DNA from: a virus
Length of the DNA: 64,000 nt
Virus record (IMG/VR): IMGVR_UViG_3300027893_000003
Location: 1-64,000 of that record
Strand: one strand, 5' to 3'
This document shows, one piece after another, positions 39,159-47,681 of this stretch. Numbering within the stretch: position 1 is the stretch's first letter; every line of letters begins with the position of its first letter. The notes under the pieces were generated by a model, which worked only from the letters and a program-made list of their open reading frames with translations, was not told the DNA's origin and made no database searches. Made by a program: the position numbers and the translations under genes.

Positions 39159-39349
39159 TTAATTCAAACTGTTCAAATTGTTGTATTGAGTTAATAGAGT
39201 TTTATAATTACCTATCAGCAAAGACTAGAGCAAATCTTTTGGCAATTCCTGGTATAACTAAGAAGCACCTTGAAGAGTTTGAGAAGTTAGAAACACGGGG
39301 TGAAATGCTTGTAAAGTTCTGGAAGAACAGGGAAGGAATTAATGACTGA
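39131..39349 (+). CDS. CX2CX5CX3C mini-protein, 72 aa
   Basis: CKTCLINSNCSNCC at residues 5-18, then a helix ending in KNREGIND. Directly follows another member of the same family and overlaps the phosphoesterase gene by 8 nt. Confidence 0.7.
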   Translation: MEDPCKTCLINSNCSNCCIELIEFYNYLSAKTRANLLAIPGITKKHLEEFEKLETRGEMLVKFWKNREGIND

Positions 39350-39869
39350 TTATTTTTATGCAGACCCTCATTTTGGTAACGAGATGATCTTAATATATTG
39401 TAAGCGTCCATGGAGAAATGCAACTCACATGGATAGTGGTTTAATTAAGATTTATAATTCCATAATTACTGATAGTGATACAGTTCACATAGTTGGAGAT
39501 CTTACCTTAAAAACTGCACGTCACAGAGGTTACATTCAAGGTATTGTTGATAGATTAAATGGAAGGAAAATTCTCATCCTTGGTAACCATGATGATCTCA
39601 AACCCTTTGTCTATGAGAAGATGGGTTTTCACTCTGTTCACACTCTTCTGGATTATAAACATGGGGATTTTGAGGCCACTCTCGTACATGATCCAAGGAG
39701 AGCAAAAGAGAATAGAAGTAGATTATATTTATGTGGTCATGTACATGATGATTATTTAACTACAAGAAATATATTGAACGTAGGAGTTGATGTCCATGAG
39801 TATAAACCAATCTCGCTTGAGAGGATCATGGAGATATCTGAGACTATGGGCTTCTTGGGTAAGGGATGA
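39342..39869 (+). CDS. calcineurin-like metallophosphoesterase, 175 aa
   Basis: Metal-binding motifs: YADPHFGN (6-13), IVGDLT, LGNHDD, LVHDP and CGHVHDD. This small one-domain form is common in phages and bacteria as a phosphodiesterase or phosphatase; substrate unknown. Confidence 0.88.
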   Translation: MTDYFYADPHFGNEMILIYCKRPWRNATHMDSGLIKIYNSIITDSDTVHIVGDLTLKTARHRGYIQGIVDRLNGRKILILGNHDDLKPFVYEKMGFHSVHTLLDYKHGDFEATLVHDPRRAKENRSRLYLCGHVHDDYLTTRNILNVGVDVHEYKPISLERIMEISETMGFLGKG

Positions 39870-39897
39870 TAAATATAATGTTAGACGAGATTTATAT

Positions 39898-40047
39898 ATG
39901 AATATATGGGGTGCTATTATATTACTTACCTGGGGTGGGTGGTTTGGATATTGTGCATTTATAAGAAATGGAGTTTATGTGTGGGAACTCCTATGCCAGT
40001 TTTTCTTGACAATAGTTGCCTTCGTATTCTTTTGGAAGGGATGGTAA
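39898..40047 (+). CDS. small membrane protein with two helices, 49 aa
   Basis: Two hydrophobic segments (IWGAIILLTWGGWFGYCAF and LLCQFFLTIVAFVFFW) separated by a short polar turn, ending KGW. The frame is open upstream to 39787 inside the phosphoesterase gene, but the ATG at 39898 gives a sensible short protein. A role in lysis or membrane modification is possible, unproven. Confidence 0.6.
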   Translation: MNIWGAIILLTWGGWFGYCAFIRNGVYVWELLCQFFLTIVAFVFFWKGW

Positions 40048-40048
40048 T

Positions 40049-40417
40049 ATGGGTTTAGTAATGACAGATAAACAACCAAGTATAACTATGGATGAGTTGT
40101 GGGAAGCTAGTCCATGTAATTGGTGTTTGCTAAGGGAGATTTGTCATATATATTGCGCTGCCAAGGTAGATTGGTTGAGAATATTTCATGGTTTTGACAC
40201 ATTTCAGGAACTGCGAGAATTCTTTAGAATTTTCCCAACCGGAACTACAGCCACATCAACAGTATCGTATGGATGTGGTTCATCAACGAAAATAAGAAGG
40301 GACATAGATGACGACAGTAGTATCAGCAGCGAGCAAATGCGAGGGTTGCCTCGTAAGAGCAAATTGCTCAGAAGCTTGCGAAGAAGAATTAGTAAGGGGT
40401 TCAAAAGAATTTTGTGA
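40049..40417 (+). CDS. CX2CX5CX3C protein with basic tail, 122 aa
   Basis: ATG 40049 with GGGATGG just upstream. CNWCLLREICHIYC at about 23-36 has the family spacing; the C-terminal third is Ser/Arg-rich and highly basic. It overlaps the next gene by 110 nt, so the basic tail may be partly an overlap artefact of an alternative stop. Confidence 0.6.
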   Translation: MGLVMTDKQPSITMDELWEASPCNWCLLREICHIYCAAKVDWLRIFHGFDTFQELREFFRIFPTGTTATSTVSYGCGSSTKIRRDIDDDSSISSEQMRGLPRKSKLLRSLRRRISKGFKRIL

Positions 40418-40547
40418 AAGAAATAAATATATGCCTAGTGTTTCTGAAAAAGGGGAAATTCAGTTTGTATTTACTCACCTAGAAAGCGGGATACAAACAT
40501 CCTATGTGTGGAACAAAATTAAAAATGAGATTGTAAAGTGGTTATAA
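40308..40547 (+). CDS. CX2CX5CX3C mini-protein, 79 aa
   Basis: CEGCLVRANCSEAC at residues 11-24, followed by Cys36 and a strand-rich end. AAGGGAC site upstream. It lies in another frame from the end of the 40049 gene. Confidence 0.65.
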   Translation: MTTVVSAASKCEGCLVRANCSEACEEELVRGSKEFCERNKYMPSVSEKGEIQFVFTHLESGIQTSYVWNKIKNEIVKWL

Positions 40548-41323
40548 ATCAAGAGTGTAAACTCTACATCAAAAATGTTTTTCTCCATGATATTTCTGCA
40601 TGCCATTATACCATCCTCGAAAGATTCGGTTTTGATTTATCAAAATTGGATTTAGAGGATAAGGAGCAGAGGAACATACAAATTGGGTTATGGATCAGAG
40701 ATAATAAAGAGTTAGGAACGTTTCTGCGAGATATTACTACCTCAACAATTGATGAATACATACTCCTGAATGAAATCTCTGAGGAAAACATTATCGTCCG
40801 TCAGTATGACGGTTTTATAACCACTCAATCTCTAAGAAAGACAAAAAATTATATTCCTTTGCCACAAAGAGTAATATATGATTTTATCTTATTGTCTTTT
40901 GATAGAAAGAAATATATTGCTTATAGTATGGCAAAAGAAGAGTTAGCAATTAAAGGAGTACCTTACCGATATCCAGAGATGGATCGTGTTTATAAACTCC
41001 TAGCAAAGCAATTGACAAATCCAAAGTCAGAATTTCTTTTTGAGAAGATGCGTATGATATACGATGAGATAATGGAATCAAGAAATCCATTATTGTTTTG
41101 CATACCGTCTTCAGATGACAAATTTAATGTTTTTCTTAAAAGATATGGAGAAGTTGAAATATCAAAATCTACAACGAAATTACTTGATACAACAGACATA
41201 GATAGGATAAGATATTTTGATCATTATATATGGCCATTTATTGAATCAGTAATAGTTGAGTTTACAGAGGAGCATCATGAACGATTTGAGACGGAGGTAC
41301 TTTACAGAAACAAATCAAGCTAA
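40538..41323 (+). CDS. hypothetical protein, 261 aa
   Basis: GTG start overlapping the previous stop. Helical, Leu/Ile-rich with conserved-looking YIPLPQRVIYDFILLSFDRK. No recognised domain. Overlaps the next gene by 47 nt. Confidence 0.65.
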   Translation: MVINQECKLYIKNVFLHDISACHYTILERFGFDLSKLDLEDKEQRNIQIGLWIRDNKELGTFLRDITTSTIDEYILLNEISEENIIVRQYDGFITTQSLRKTKNYIPLPQRVIYDFILLSFDRKKYIAYSMAKEELAIKGVPYRYPEMDRVYKLLAKQLTNPKSEFLFEKMRMIYDEIMESRNPLLFCIPSSDDKFNVFLKRYGEVEISKSTTKLLDTTDIDRIRYFDHYIWPFIESVIVEFTEEHHERFETEVLYRNKSS

Positions 41324-41585
41324 TTGGATGAGTGAAGATACAATAGCTCACTGGGCAGCTTGGTATTGTGTAAATGTTAAAGATGATAATGAAGTAAGGG
41401 AATTAATTACTACACAGTTTGCCTGTTGGAAATACTTAAAAGAGAGAAAAACAAATGTTCAGGTTAGTAAAAGGATGGAACAAAGGGCGGCTGAGTTTGA
41501 TGCATTTTTGGAAAAAGCTAAAAGAGAAGCAAGCGAGGAGGCGATTAATGCGTACCTCTCTCAAGCAAAGTATAATAAAAGATAG
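41277..41585 (+). CDS. WA-repeat helical protein, 102 aa
   Basis: ATG 41277 with AGAGGAG. MSEDTIAHWAAWYCVNVKDD then EVRELITTQFACWKYLKE is a helical repeat that recurs in the three following genes. Probably an alpha-alpha repeat (ankyrin/HEAT-like or DUF4116-like) binding surface; function unknown. Confidence 0.65.
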   Translation: MNDLRRRYFTETNQANWMSEDTIAHWAAWYCVNVKDDNEVRELITTQFACWKYLKERKTNVQVSKRMEQRAAEFDAFLEKAKREASEEAINAYLSQAKYNKR

Positions 41586-41937
41586 ACTATGGTTAACACC
41601 AAAGAAAATCTCTCAATGGGCCTTCCAGCGTTGTGTAGATGGAGAAGATACTCCAGAGATGAGGGATTTAATAACTGACCCTCATTGGGCATATTTGTAC
41701 TGTAAGAATGTTGCAAATAGACCTGAAGTTGCCATTAGGATTACTGACCCAGTGTGGGCAGGACCATACTTGAAGATACTTGAGCAACTCCCTGACCGTC
41801 TTCTTAAATCAAATGAGTGGAGAGAAGTTTACGCAGTTTTACTTTTATATGCTAGATGGTCTCCGCGTTATATGACTGATAGCTCTGATTCCGGTACAAA
41901 GTATTATTATGGAGGTTACTACAACTCATGTTCTTAA
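41548..41937 (+). CDS. WA-repeat helical protein, 129 aa
   Basis: ATG 41548 with AGGAGG at 6 nt, preferred over a longer frame from 41455. TPKKISQWAFQRCVDGEDT, PEMRDLITDPHWAYLYCKN and EVAIRITDPVWAGPYLKI show two to three copies of the repeat. Overlaps both neighbours. Confidence 0.65.
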   Translation: MRTSLKQSIIKDRLWLTPKKISQWAFQRCVDGEDTPEMRDLITDPHWAYLYCKNVANRPEVAIRITDPVWAGPYLKILEQLPDRLLKSNEWREVYAVLLLYARWSPRYMTDSSDSGTKYYYGGYYNSCS

Positions 41938-42245
41938 GTCCAACCTGGATTGATCCAGACGAAACATTTCGACATATATATAGTGAGTGTAGGGCGGGTC
42001 GAGTAGATGAAGAGCTAATATTAAATTTCTGCTCAAGCATGGAAAAACTGTACCCTGACACTCATAGATATCAATACCTATCATGTTACATAGAGAGTCC
42101 TAAGATAGCATGTGAGTATTGTACAGAAGTCAGAGATCTACCTTTTGTTAGAATGAAGATGAATAAAGACCCACGGTGGTGGAGAGTATATGATTACTTG
42201 AAACGGAGAAAGAGGAGGTCAGAAGTTGTGGATAGAGAAACATGA
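41928..42245 (+). CDS. WA-repeat-related protein, 105 aa
   Basis: Weaker repeat (RYQYLSCYIESPKIACEYCT, DPRWWRVYDYLKRRK). GGAGG lies 12 nt upstream of the ATG. The third member of the tandem set. Confidence 0.6.
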   Translation: MFLSPTWIDPDETFRHIYSECRAGRVDEELILNFCSSMEKLYPDTHRYQYLSCYIESPKIACEYCTEVRDLPFVRMKMNKDPRWWRVYDYLKRRKRRSEVVDRET

Positions 42246-42480
42246 AATATCAGTATGGGCAATGTATAACTGCCTTATGAATGGGGCAGATGAAAAGGAG
42301 ATGTTAGAATTAATGGTCCCTAGAGATAGAAAGAATTATGAGAAGATTAAAGGCAAAGGTTTAAAAGTGTGCTTTGATTTTAGGGGTACTCCACATTATT
42401 GTACTGAGTGCTTCTATAATAAAGTAAAGGGAGAATATCAATGTGTGATGAGCGATCAACGTCCACCAAGGAGACCGTAA
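42226..42480 (+). CDS. WA-repeat-related protein with CxxC end, 84 aa
   Basis: TTG start with AGGAGG at 7 nt. EKHEISVWAMYNCLMNGADE and KEMLELMV match the repeat start; the C-terminus has CTEC and a further Cys. Overlaps the methyltransferase-like gene by 40 nt. Confidence 0.6.
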   Translation: MWIEKHEISVWAMYNCLMNGADEKEMLELMVPRDRKNYEKIKGKGLKVCFDFRGTPHYCTECFYNKVKGEYQCVMSDQRPPRRP

Positions 42481-43085
42481 AGAAAAGAGCAGCGATTTTG
42501 AATATAGCTGCTGGAAGGTTCCCGCCTTTGAATCTGGAAGAATTTGATCCATATCACCTTATTAATGTAGATTTAATGTACTCTCATGGCGTTGATAGTA
42601 TGAAGATTATTGAGGAGGAGTTTTCGAGTTGGTCAATTACTGAGGGAAGAAGTGACGTAATCCCTTGTAAAATTAATATATGGAAATTTCTTGAAAGTTT
42701 CTCACAACGATTTGATCATATCTCAATTTATCGGTTTCTTGAGCATGTACCAAGAGCTAAAATGGATTATTTCATTTACCTTCTCTCGGGTGTTCTTAAG
42801 ATTGGTGGTTATATTGATTGTATCGTCCCCAATTATGAGCGTCTCGCAGGTATGATCTTAAATGAACCCATGGTTAGTAAGGAGGACTGGGAAGCTCACG
42901 ATATATTAGTAACCACTGAGTTATTGAATGAACCACCAGATTCTCACGCTAGTATCTGGACACCCGATAGAGCTAAATATTATTTTGAGAAAGAGAAAAG
43001 ATTTAAGGTTGAAGGTATAGAGCCCATGTTCCGGTTTGATGGGCGGGAGGTATACATGAGATTTTTTGCTAGGAGGGTTGACTAA
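42441..43085 (+). CDS. class I SAM-dependent methyltransferase-like protein, 214 aa
   Basis: Rossmann-like pattern: ILNIAAGRFPPL (motif I position), INVDLMYSHGV (acidic strand 2 end), YRFLEHVPRAKMDYFIYLLSGVLKIGGY-type central segment (LEHV ... GVLKIGGYIDCIVPN) typical of methyltransferases. Glycines of motif I are few, so binding may be altered. Substrate unknown. Confidence 0.65.
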   Translation: MCDERSTSTKETVKKRAAILNIAAGRFPPLNLEEFDPYHLINVDLMYSHGVDSMKIIEEEFSSWSITEGRSDVIPCKINIWKFLESFSQRFDHISIYRFLEHVPRAKMDYFIYLLSGVLKIGGYIDCIVPNYERLAGMILNEPMVSKEDWEAHDILVTTELLNEPPDSHASIWTPDRAKYYFEKEKRFKVEGIEPMFRFDGREVYMRFFARRVD

Positions 43086-43110
43086 TATCTAATAAAAGAA
43101 GGAGGATCAA

Positions 43111-44514
43111 ATGCGAGTTAGAGTCAATGATTTGCTACCTAACCCTTTTAGAAATTTTGATGATTATCCCATAGATAGGGAAAAGGTGGAACAGTTGAAA
43201 GAGAATTTTATTGATGATAAATTCTGGGATAACTATATAATTGCTAGACCCAGCAAAGTAGAAGATGGAAAATACGAAATCTGTTTTGGACACCATAGAT
43301 TACAAGCTCTTAGAGAGCTGGATGGAGATAGTGAAGTAGAAATTACGGTTGAAGAGATAAATGACAATCTTATGGTGGAGAGAATGATTAGAGAAAATAT
43401 GGCAGGTTGGCAACAGAATATCAAAGTAGTTATCGAGTCTATAAAAATTGCTTACTACCATCTAAAGGGAGTTATAAAGCAGTGGTCAGATAAGCACGAT
43501 CCAAATTTTGAGAAATTCTATAAAATGTTACCAGAAGGAAGACAAGAACATACTTTCACTCTTATGCAAAATAGTGGAGCACCGACTGCCGATTTTCTTC
43601 ACAGATTTACTGGTACCTCAATGCCTAAAAGAATAGTTCAGAGTCTCATAAAAGGGATTAGGCGGGAAGAGGAAGGTTTTGATATAAAGACTCTGTCTAG
43701 ACTTCCAACAATGAGTCATATTGAGTATTTTATAAATGCAGTAGACTCTCTTAATGTTCCTTCTGGAGTTTTAGAAGACCTGATTAGTTATTTAATTAGG
43801 GAAAAAGTTCCAACGATGGAGTATAGTTCCTTTCGTGATATAATTCTTCTACAATATGTAGAGACTATTAGAGATAAAGAATCTACAGATCATGATATAT
43901 CACAAACTCAAGATATGACACAGGTTGTAGAAGATGAACAAGCGATTGTTGAGCAGGATGAAGATACTGAAGAGGAAGATAAGAGTGAGGGTGAAGAGGT
44001 AAGTGAAGAAGTAATTGAAACTTCTGAGGAGCAGGTAACTGAACAAGAAGCAGAGGCTGAGAGAAGAGAAGAGGAAGTGGTTGAGATTTTTCTATGTCCA
44101 GTTTGTAATACATCACGAGTTGCACAAGAAAATATTATATGTGGCGGTTGTGCTTGTATAAACTGTAAGAGAAATCCAAAAGGAGCAGATTCTCCATATT
44201 GTGCGAGTTGTATATGTATAGATTGTAAATCACAACCAATAGTGGATTTTAGAGAAAAACTTTGTACTTCATGTTCTCGCCGTCAACATACTCACAAAAT
44301 AATTGATAAAGATTTAGAGTCTATAACTAATGCTATAGATAAGTGTAAAACCAGAATAGGGAGACATCGAGATATTATAGAGAAACTTCCTTCTGGTTCA
44401 CTAATGTATTTTACTCACCGTCTAACTTTGTTACATACATCAAACCGTCAACTTTATAGTGAAATAAGTGAACTTATGGAAAATGTAGGTCTGGTGAGAG
44501 AAGAGGGGAGGTGA
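43111..44514 (+). CDS. ParB-like nuclease-domain protein with Cys-rich C-terminus, 467 aa
   Basis: Residues 1-110 are a ParB/Srx N-terminal domain: LLPNPFRNFDDYPID, KVEQLKENF and FGHHRLQALREL (the GxxR nucleotide motif). A helical region follows, then a Glu-rich linker (about 270-325). A Cys-rich module with ten or more Cys in CxxC pairs follows (CPVCNTS, CGGCACINCKR, CASCICIDCKS, CTSCSRR), possibly a binuclear treble clef. PRTRC cassettes also include a ParB-related protein, and this could bind the 31 kb repeat array; both links are inference. AGGAGG site. Confidence 0.8.
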   Translation: MRVRVNDLLPNPFRNFDDYPIDREKVEQLKENFIDDKFWDNYIIARPSKVEDGKYEICFGHHRLQALRELDGDSEVEITVEEINDNLMVERMIRENMAGWQQNIKVVIESIKIAYYHLKGVIKQWSDKHDPNFEKFYKMLPEGRQEHTFTLMQNSGAPTADFLHRFTGTSMPKRIVQSLIKGIRREEEGFDIKTLSRLPTMSHIEYFINAVDSLNVPSGVLEDLISYLIREKVPTMEYSSFRDIILLQYVETIRDKESTDHDISQTQDMTQVVEDEQAIVEQDEDTEEEDKSEGEEVSEEVIETSEEQVTEQEAEAERREEEVVEIFLCPVCNTSRVAQENIICGGCACINCKRNPKGADSPYCASCICIDCKSQPIVDFREKLCTSCSRRQHTHKIIDKDLESITNAIDKCKTRIGRHRDIIEKLPSGSLMYFTHRLTLLHTSNRQLYSEISELMENVGLVREEGR

Positions 44515-44589
44515 GATCCTAAAAGAAATTGAAATTTACTAGGTTTTGTTTTTCTGATTTTTTAGAAATCATTGAGAAGGAGAGAAAAT

Positions 44590-45126
44590 ATGAACCCTTT
44601 TGAAGATCCATTGCAAACTGTAGTAGATAGCTATGTCAGGAACTGGTTAGAAAGTAGTAATCACGATCTAACTATAGTTCCACCTCCAACTTTTCCAGTG
44701 CAGGTTGGTGAAGCACTATGGCAAAATGGCGTTGAGAGGGGTCTTCCGTCTTTCTTTAACCGGCAAGACCAGAAAGACTATTTTCTTCGTCAGGTTGAGT
44801 ATTGTTGTAGTGTTACCCTCCGTAAACTTAGAATGGAAGGTTACGCAATTGATAGAGGAGAGGGTTATAGAACGGTTGGTATCCGACATAGTCGAGCGGC
44901 GGACCCATCTAAACTGGAGGATATCCAGAATAAAATGAGGGATAGACAGAAGAAATATGAATATAGAATATTTAGGGAGAATGAAGCTATATTTGGTAGC
45001 AACGGAGCTATCAGAATGAAAATAATAAAAGATGTTGAGTTTGTGAAGCAATTGAGGCCCCAAGATATGCAATCTTATGTTAATAATTTGATAACTACCC
45101 TACGGACTGAAAATTTACTAACATAG
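44590..45126 (+). CDS. hypothetical protein at head of the structural block, 178 aa
   Basis: ATG 44590 with AAGGAG. Helical, basic, with MRDRQKKYEYRIFRENEAIF. Not recognised. It precedes virion genes and is followed by a hairpin. Confidence 0.65.
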   Translation: MNPFEDPLQTVVDSYVRNWLESSNHDLTIVPPPTFPVQVGEALWQNGVERGLPSFFNRQDQKDYFLRQVEYCCSVTLRKLRMEGYAIDRGEGYRTVGIRHSRAADPSKLEDIQNKMRDRQKKYEYRIFRENEAIFGSNGAIRMKIIKDVEFVKQLRPQDMQSYVNNLITTLRTENLLT

Positions 45127-45134
45127 AAAATAAA

Positions 45135-45159
45135 GAGGAGGTAAAAGATGTGCCTCCTC
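45135..45159 (+). terminator. hairpin after the 44590 gene
   Basis: GAGGAGG (45135-45141) pairs with CCTCCTC (45153-45159), loop 11 nt, without a good T-tract. Possibly a weak terminator or processing site. Confidence 0.4.
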
Positions 45160-45176
45160 TCTACCCTCTAGATACT

Positions 45177-45206
45177 TTGGTTAAATATTTGTTCTAGTTG
45201 TAGTAT
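45177..45206 (+). promoter_or_regulatory. possible sigma70-like promoter for the 45240 gene
   Basis: TTGGTT and TAGTAT boxes separated by 18 nt in a 110-nt gene-free gap. The match is modest, and a phage RNA polymerase could use other signals. Confidence 0.3.
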
Positions 45207-45239
45207 TACAACAATAACTATTACTATAGGAGGTAAAAT

Positions 45240-46139
45240 TTGGCATTTTTAGATCGTGCGTTGGACATGGGATTAACTGTCCATAGTACAGGCGTGTATC
45301 AGTATTCAGATAGGTATAGTGAAGTAATGTATCAGCAGTTGAAAACAAATACTGAGGTTCAAGTACCCCTGCTCGCAATTTTCACACGTCCGCCTACTCG
45401 TGAGAATCAAGAAGCAGGGCAATGGGACTATGCCGGTTATGTTTCTGACGGATATCAATTCGTTGGTAATGAGATTGTTCTTTCGTCAATTAGAGAATCA
45501 GTTTCTGAAGTTGGATCTCCAATATTTACAGAGCATGTATTTATGAATTATCAGTATACGATGATGCTCGGGGAGATTCTAATACAAAATGTTACAAATT
45601 ATCCCCAGGTGGGAGACATCTACCCTAACCTTATTGTTGCAAATAGTTATAATGGATCAAGAGCAGTTGAAGTTGCCTTTGGGATCTGCATCAATGAATC
45701 TGAAAACAATCCTCGTATAGGATTTGGTTTCCGACAAAAATTTGGTCAGATGAGGCAGGTTCACTATGAGCATTCAAGATCAAGGATGTCTACTGCTGTC
45801 GGGTCTTATATCGACGTATTCTCTCAGAATATCATTCACCTTATTGAGGCAAATTTCAATAGGAGAGTTTCTGAAGAGGATATGCTTACAGTCTTAGATG
45901 CAATTGAGAGTTCTGTTGGCAAGAGACGTAGAAATACTCTTTCAATGTATCTAGAGGAGATTGGTGCGAACAATGTTACTTCATGGAATCTTTTCCACTC
46001 TATTTGTAGATTCAGTTCAATTGAGAAAAACCTCAATGCAAGAATATTAATGGAAGATGTAGCGGAGAGTGTTCTAACCGTACCGGCACAAATGATGAAT
46101 GCTGTTGCTACATTACAAGCGGCAAGGCAAGCTGCTTAG
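45240..46139 (+). CDS. DUF932-like protein, 299 aa
   Basis: TTG start with AGGAGG at 6 nt. Features such as STGVYQYSDRYSEVMYQQL near the start, and PNLIVANSYNGSRAVEVAFG in the middle resemble phage/plasmid DUF932 proteins (NS-x-D-x-S followed by a hydrophobic strand). Flanked by hairpins, so it may be a monocistron expressed strongly. A virion or abundant-protein role is possible. Confidence 0.6.
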   Translation: MAFLDRALDMGLTVHSTGVYQYSDRYSEVMYQQLKTNTEVQVPLLAIFTRPPTRENQEAGQWDYAGYVSDGYQFVGNEIVLSSIRESVSEVGSPIFTEHVFMNYQYTMMLGEILIQNVTNYPQVGDIYPNLIVANSYNGSRAVEVAFGICINESENNPRIGFGFRQKFGQMRQVHYEHSRSRMSTAVGSYIDVFSQNIIHLIEANFNRRVSEEDMLTVLDAIESSVGKRRRNTLSMYLEEIGANNVTSWNLFHSICRFSSIEKNLNARILMEDVAESVLTVPAQMMNAVATLQAARQAA

Positions 46140-46158
46140 TTACAAATCCAAAAAAAAT

Positions 46159-46189
46159 GGGCCTGGTGAAAGTCAGGTCTATTTTTTTG
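46159..46189 (+). terminator. intrinsic terminator
   Basis: GGCCTG/CAGGTC stem with an 8-nt loop followed by a seven-T run, directly after the 45240 gene. Confidence 0.8.
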
Positions 46190-46234
46190 TCTTAATATTA
46201 GGAACAAATTTAAAAATCATATTGGAGTTTAAAC

Positions 46235-47467
46235 ATGCCAGATGAACCGGCGAAAAGACCATTTGTTCCATCTAGAAGTTACGATATTGAGATGATAATA
46301 AGAGATAAAGATTACTCGAATGATTTGAGTCGTGTGCGTATTGTCAACTCCTTGGATAATCCCTTTACCCAATTTATTTTAGATTTATTTGTTGATCCTC
46401 GAGACATTGTTCTAGATCATATCTATGGGCAAGATCCAATCAAATTGAAGATAAGATATATTGGTCAGACACAACCTGAAGTTCCAAAAGAACAGATACA
46501 GTATAATCTTATACATTTTAAATCTGGTTTCCCGCTACCTTTACAAAAATCAGCATCTCAGACAGATCAACCAGATAGAACTGCGATTAGTATAGTATGT
46601 ATTCCTGAGAAGGAAATGTTTTCATTATCAACCCTTGTAAATAAAATATACTATGGAAAAACTTTGCAAGAAATATTAACAGATTTAGCTAATGATGCAT
46701 ACGCAGAACTCGAAATTGATACCGATGATTTAAATACAGAGATACTTGATCAGGTTGTCATTCCACCAATATCTCTGAATAGAGCCATTGGATATCTAGA
46801 TAGTATATTTGGTTTTTATAAAGGTACAATGGGATGGACTATTTCAGAAAATAAAATAAAGATGTATAATCTAACCAAGAGGATGAATAAAGCCGATACG
46901 TTCATAATATACCAACTTGTTTCTGGGGATGATAATTCAGAGGTAATAGAAAAGTGTAATGATGGAAAGAGATTTTATACTTATGAGTTGATAAGAAGCG
47001 ATTATAGTGCCAATACTAGATTTACTAATGAAGGAAAAACGATAAATCATATTGTGAAACCTAGAGATACTCTATATGGAAATGTTAATTTAGATCTGGA
47101 GAATGTATGCAAAACTTATGGTTTACTTTCAAAGAGAGATGCTACAATATTTTTCAATCCGGTATTAAATAGGACTAAATATCACGTTGACCATACTGGT
47201 TATGATACTAATGATACTTTTGCTATTTCTAGAGTTTCTGCACCAGTAAAGAATATGGCAACTATAAGGTTTAATATTGAAAGAAATCTTCGTATTCTAA
47301 ATCTATCTAATGTTGGTCACCCAGTACAGTTAAGTGTCAATATTATGGAAAATAAAGATTTAAGTGGAAAGTACATTCTTAGGTCTACTGATTTACATTT
47401 TAATAGAGCAGGTGAGTGGCAGGCGGTTGCAACTGTCAGATTAATGAGAACTCATCAGAGTCTATAA
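46235..47467 (+). CDS. baseplate hub protein (gp27-like), 410 aa
   Basis: Beta-rich protein whose C-terminal section (VQLSVNIMENKDLSGKYILR then FNRAGEWQAVATVRLMR) matches the end of tail hub proteins, where a K/G-x-Y-x-v strand is followed by hxf-x-x-G-x-a strands. Two repeated barrel-like halves fit a gp27-type trimeric ring. A spike protein would be expected beside it but is not evident here. Convergent terminator follows. Confidence 0.65.
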   Translation: MPDEPAKRPFVPSRSYDIEMIIRDKDYSNDLSRVRIVNSLDNPFTQFILDLFVDPRDIVLDHIYGQDPIKLKIRYIGQTQPEVPKEQIQYNLIHFKSGFPLPLQKSASQTDQPDRTAISIVCIPEKEMFSLSTLVNKIYYGKTLQEILTDLANDAYAELEIDTDDLNTEILDQVVIPPISLNRAIGYLDSIFGFYKGTMGWTISENKIKMYNLTKRMNKADTFIIYQLVSGDDNSEVIEKCNDGKRFYTYELIRSDYSANTRFTNEGKTINHIVKPRDTLYGNVNLDLENVCKTYGLLSKRDATIFFNPVLNRTKYHVDHTGYDTNDTFAISRVSAPVKNMATIRFNIERNLRILNLSNVGHPVQLSVNIMENKDLSGKYILRSTDLHFNRAGEWQAVATVRLMRTHQSL

Positions 47468-47480
47468 AACCAAAAAGAAT

Positions 47481-47509
47481 GGTGTTAGGAGGCCTACAGC
47501 CTCCACACC
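47481..47509. terminator. bidirectional terminator between convergent genes
   Basis: GGTGT-TA-GGAGGC pairs with GCCTCC-ACACC; A-rich and T-rich flanks on both sides fit termination of the plus-strand hub gene and of the minus-strand mini-operon. Confidence 0.65.
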
Positions 47510-47534
47510 GAAATGAAAAAATACAACTTTTCGG

Positions 47535-47681
47535 TTAGGTTATTTGTTGTAAAACACACAAAGACATCGGAAAGTACTTTACCACCTCCTTTTCGTAAAC
47601 CATGTCTGAGTCTGTGTCGTCAGGCGATTTCGCGCCTCCATTACCTATACTGCTGAGTTCTCCTTTCAAGCTACTCAACAT
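47535..47681 (-). CDS. small hypothetical protein, 48 aa
   Basis: ATG with GGAGG 8 nt upstream on the minus strand. Its start overlaps the stop of the 47675-47950 gene (ATGTTGA). Acidic, no motif. Last gene of a minus-strand mini-operon. Confidence 0.55.
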   Translation of the reverse strand: MLSSLKGELSSIGNGGAKSPDDTDSDMVYEKEVVKYFPMSLCVLQQIT

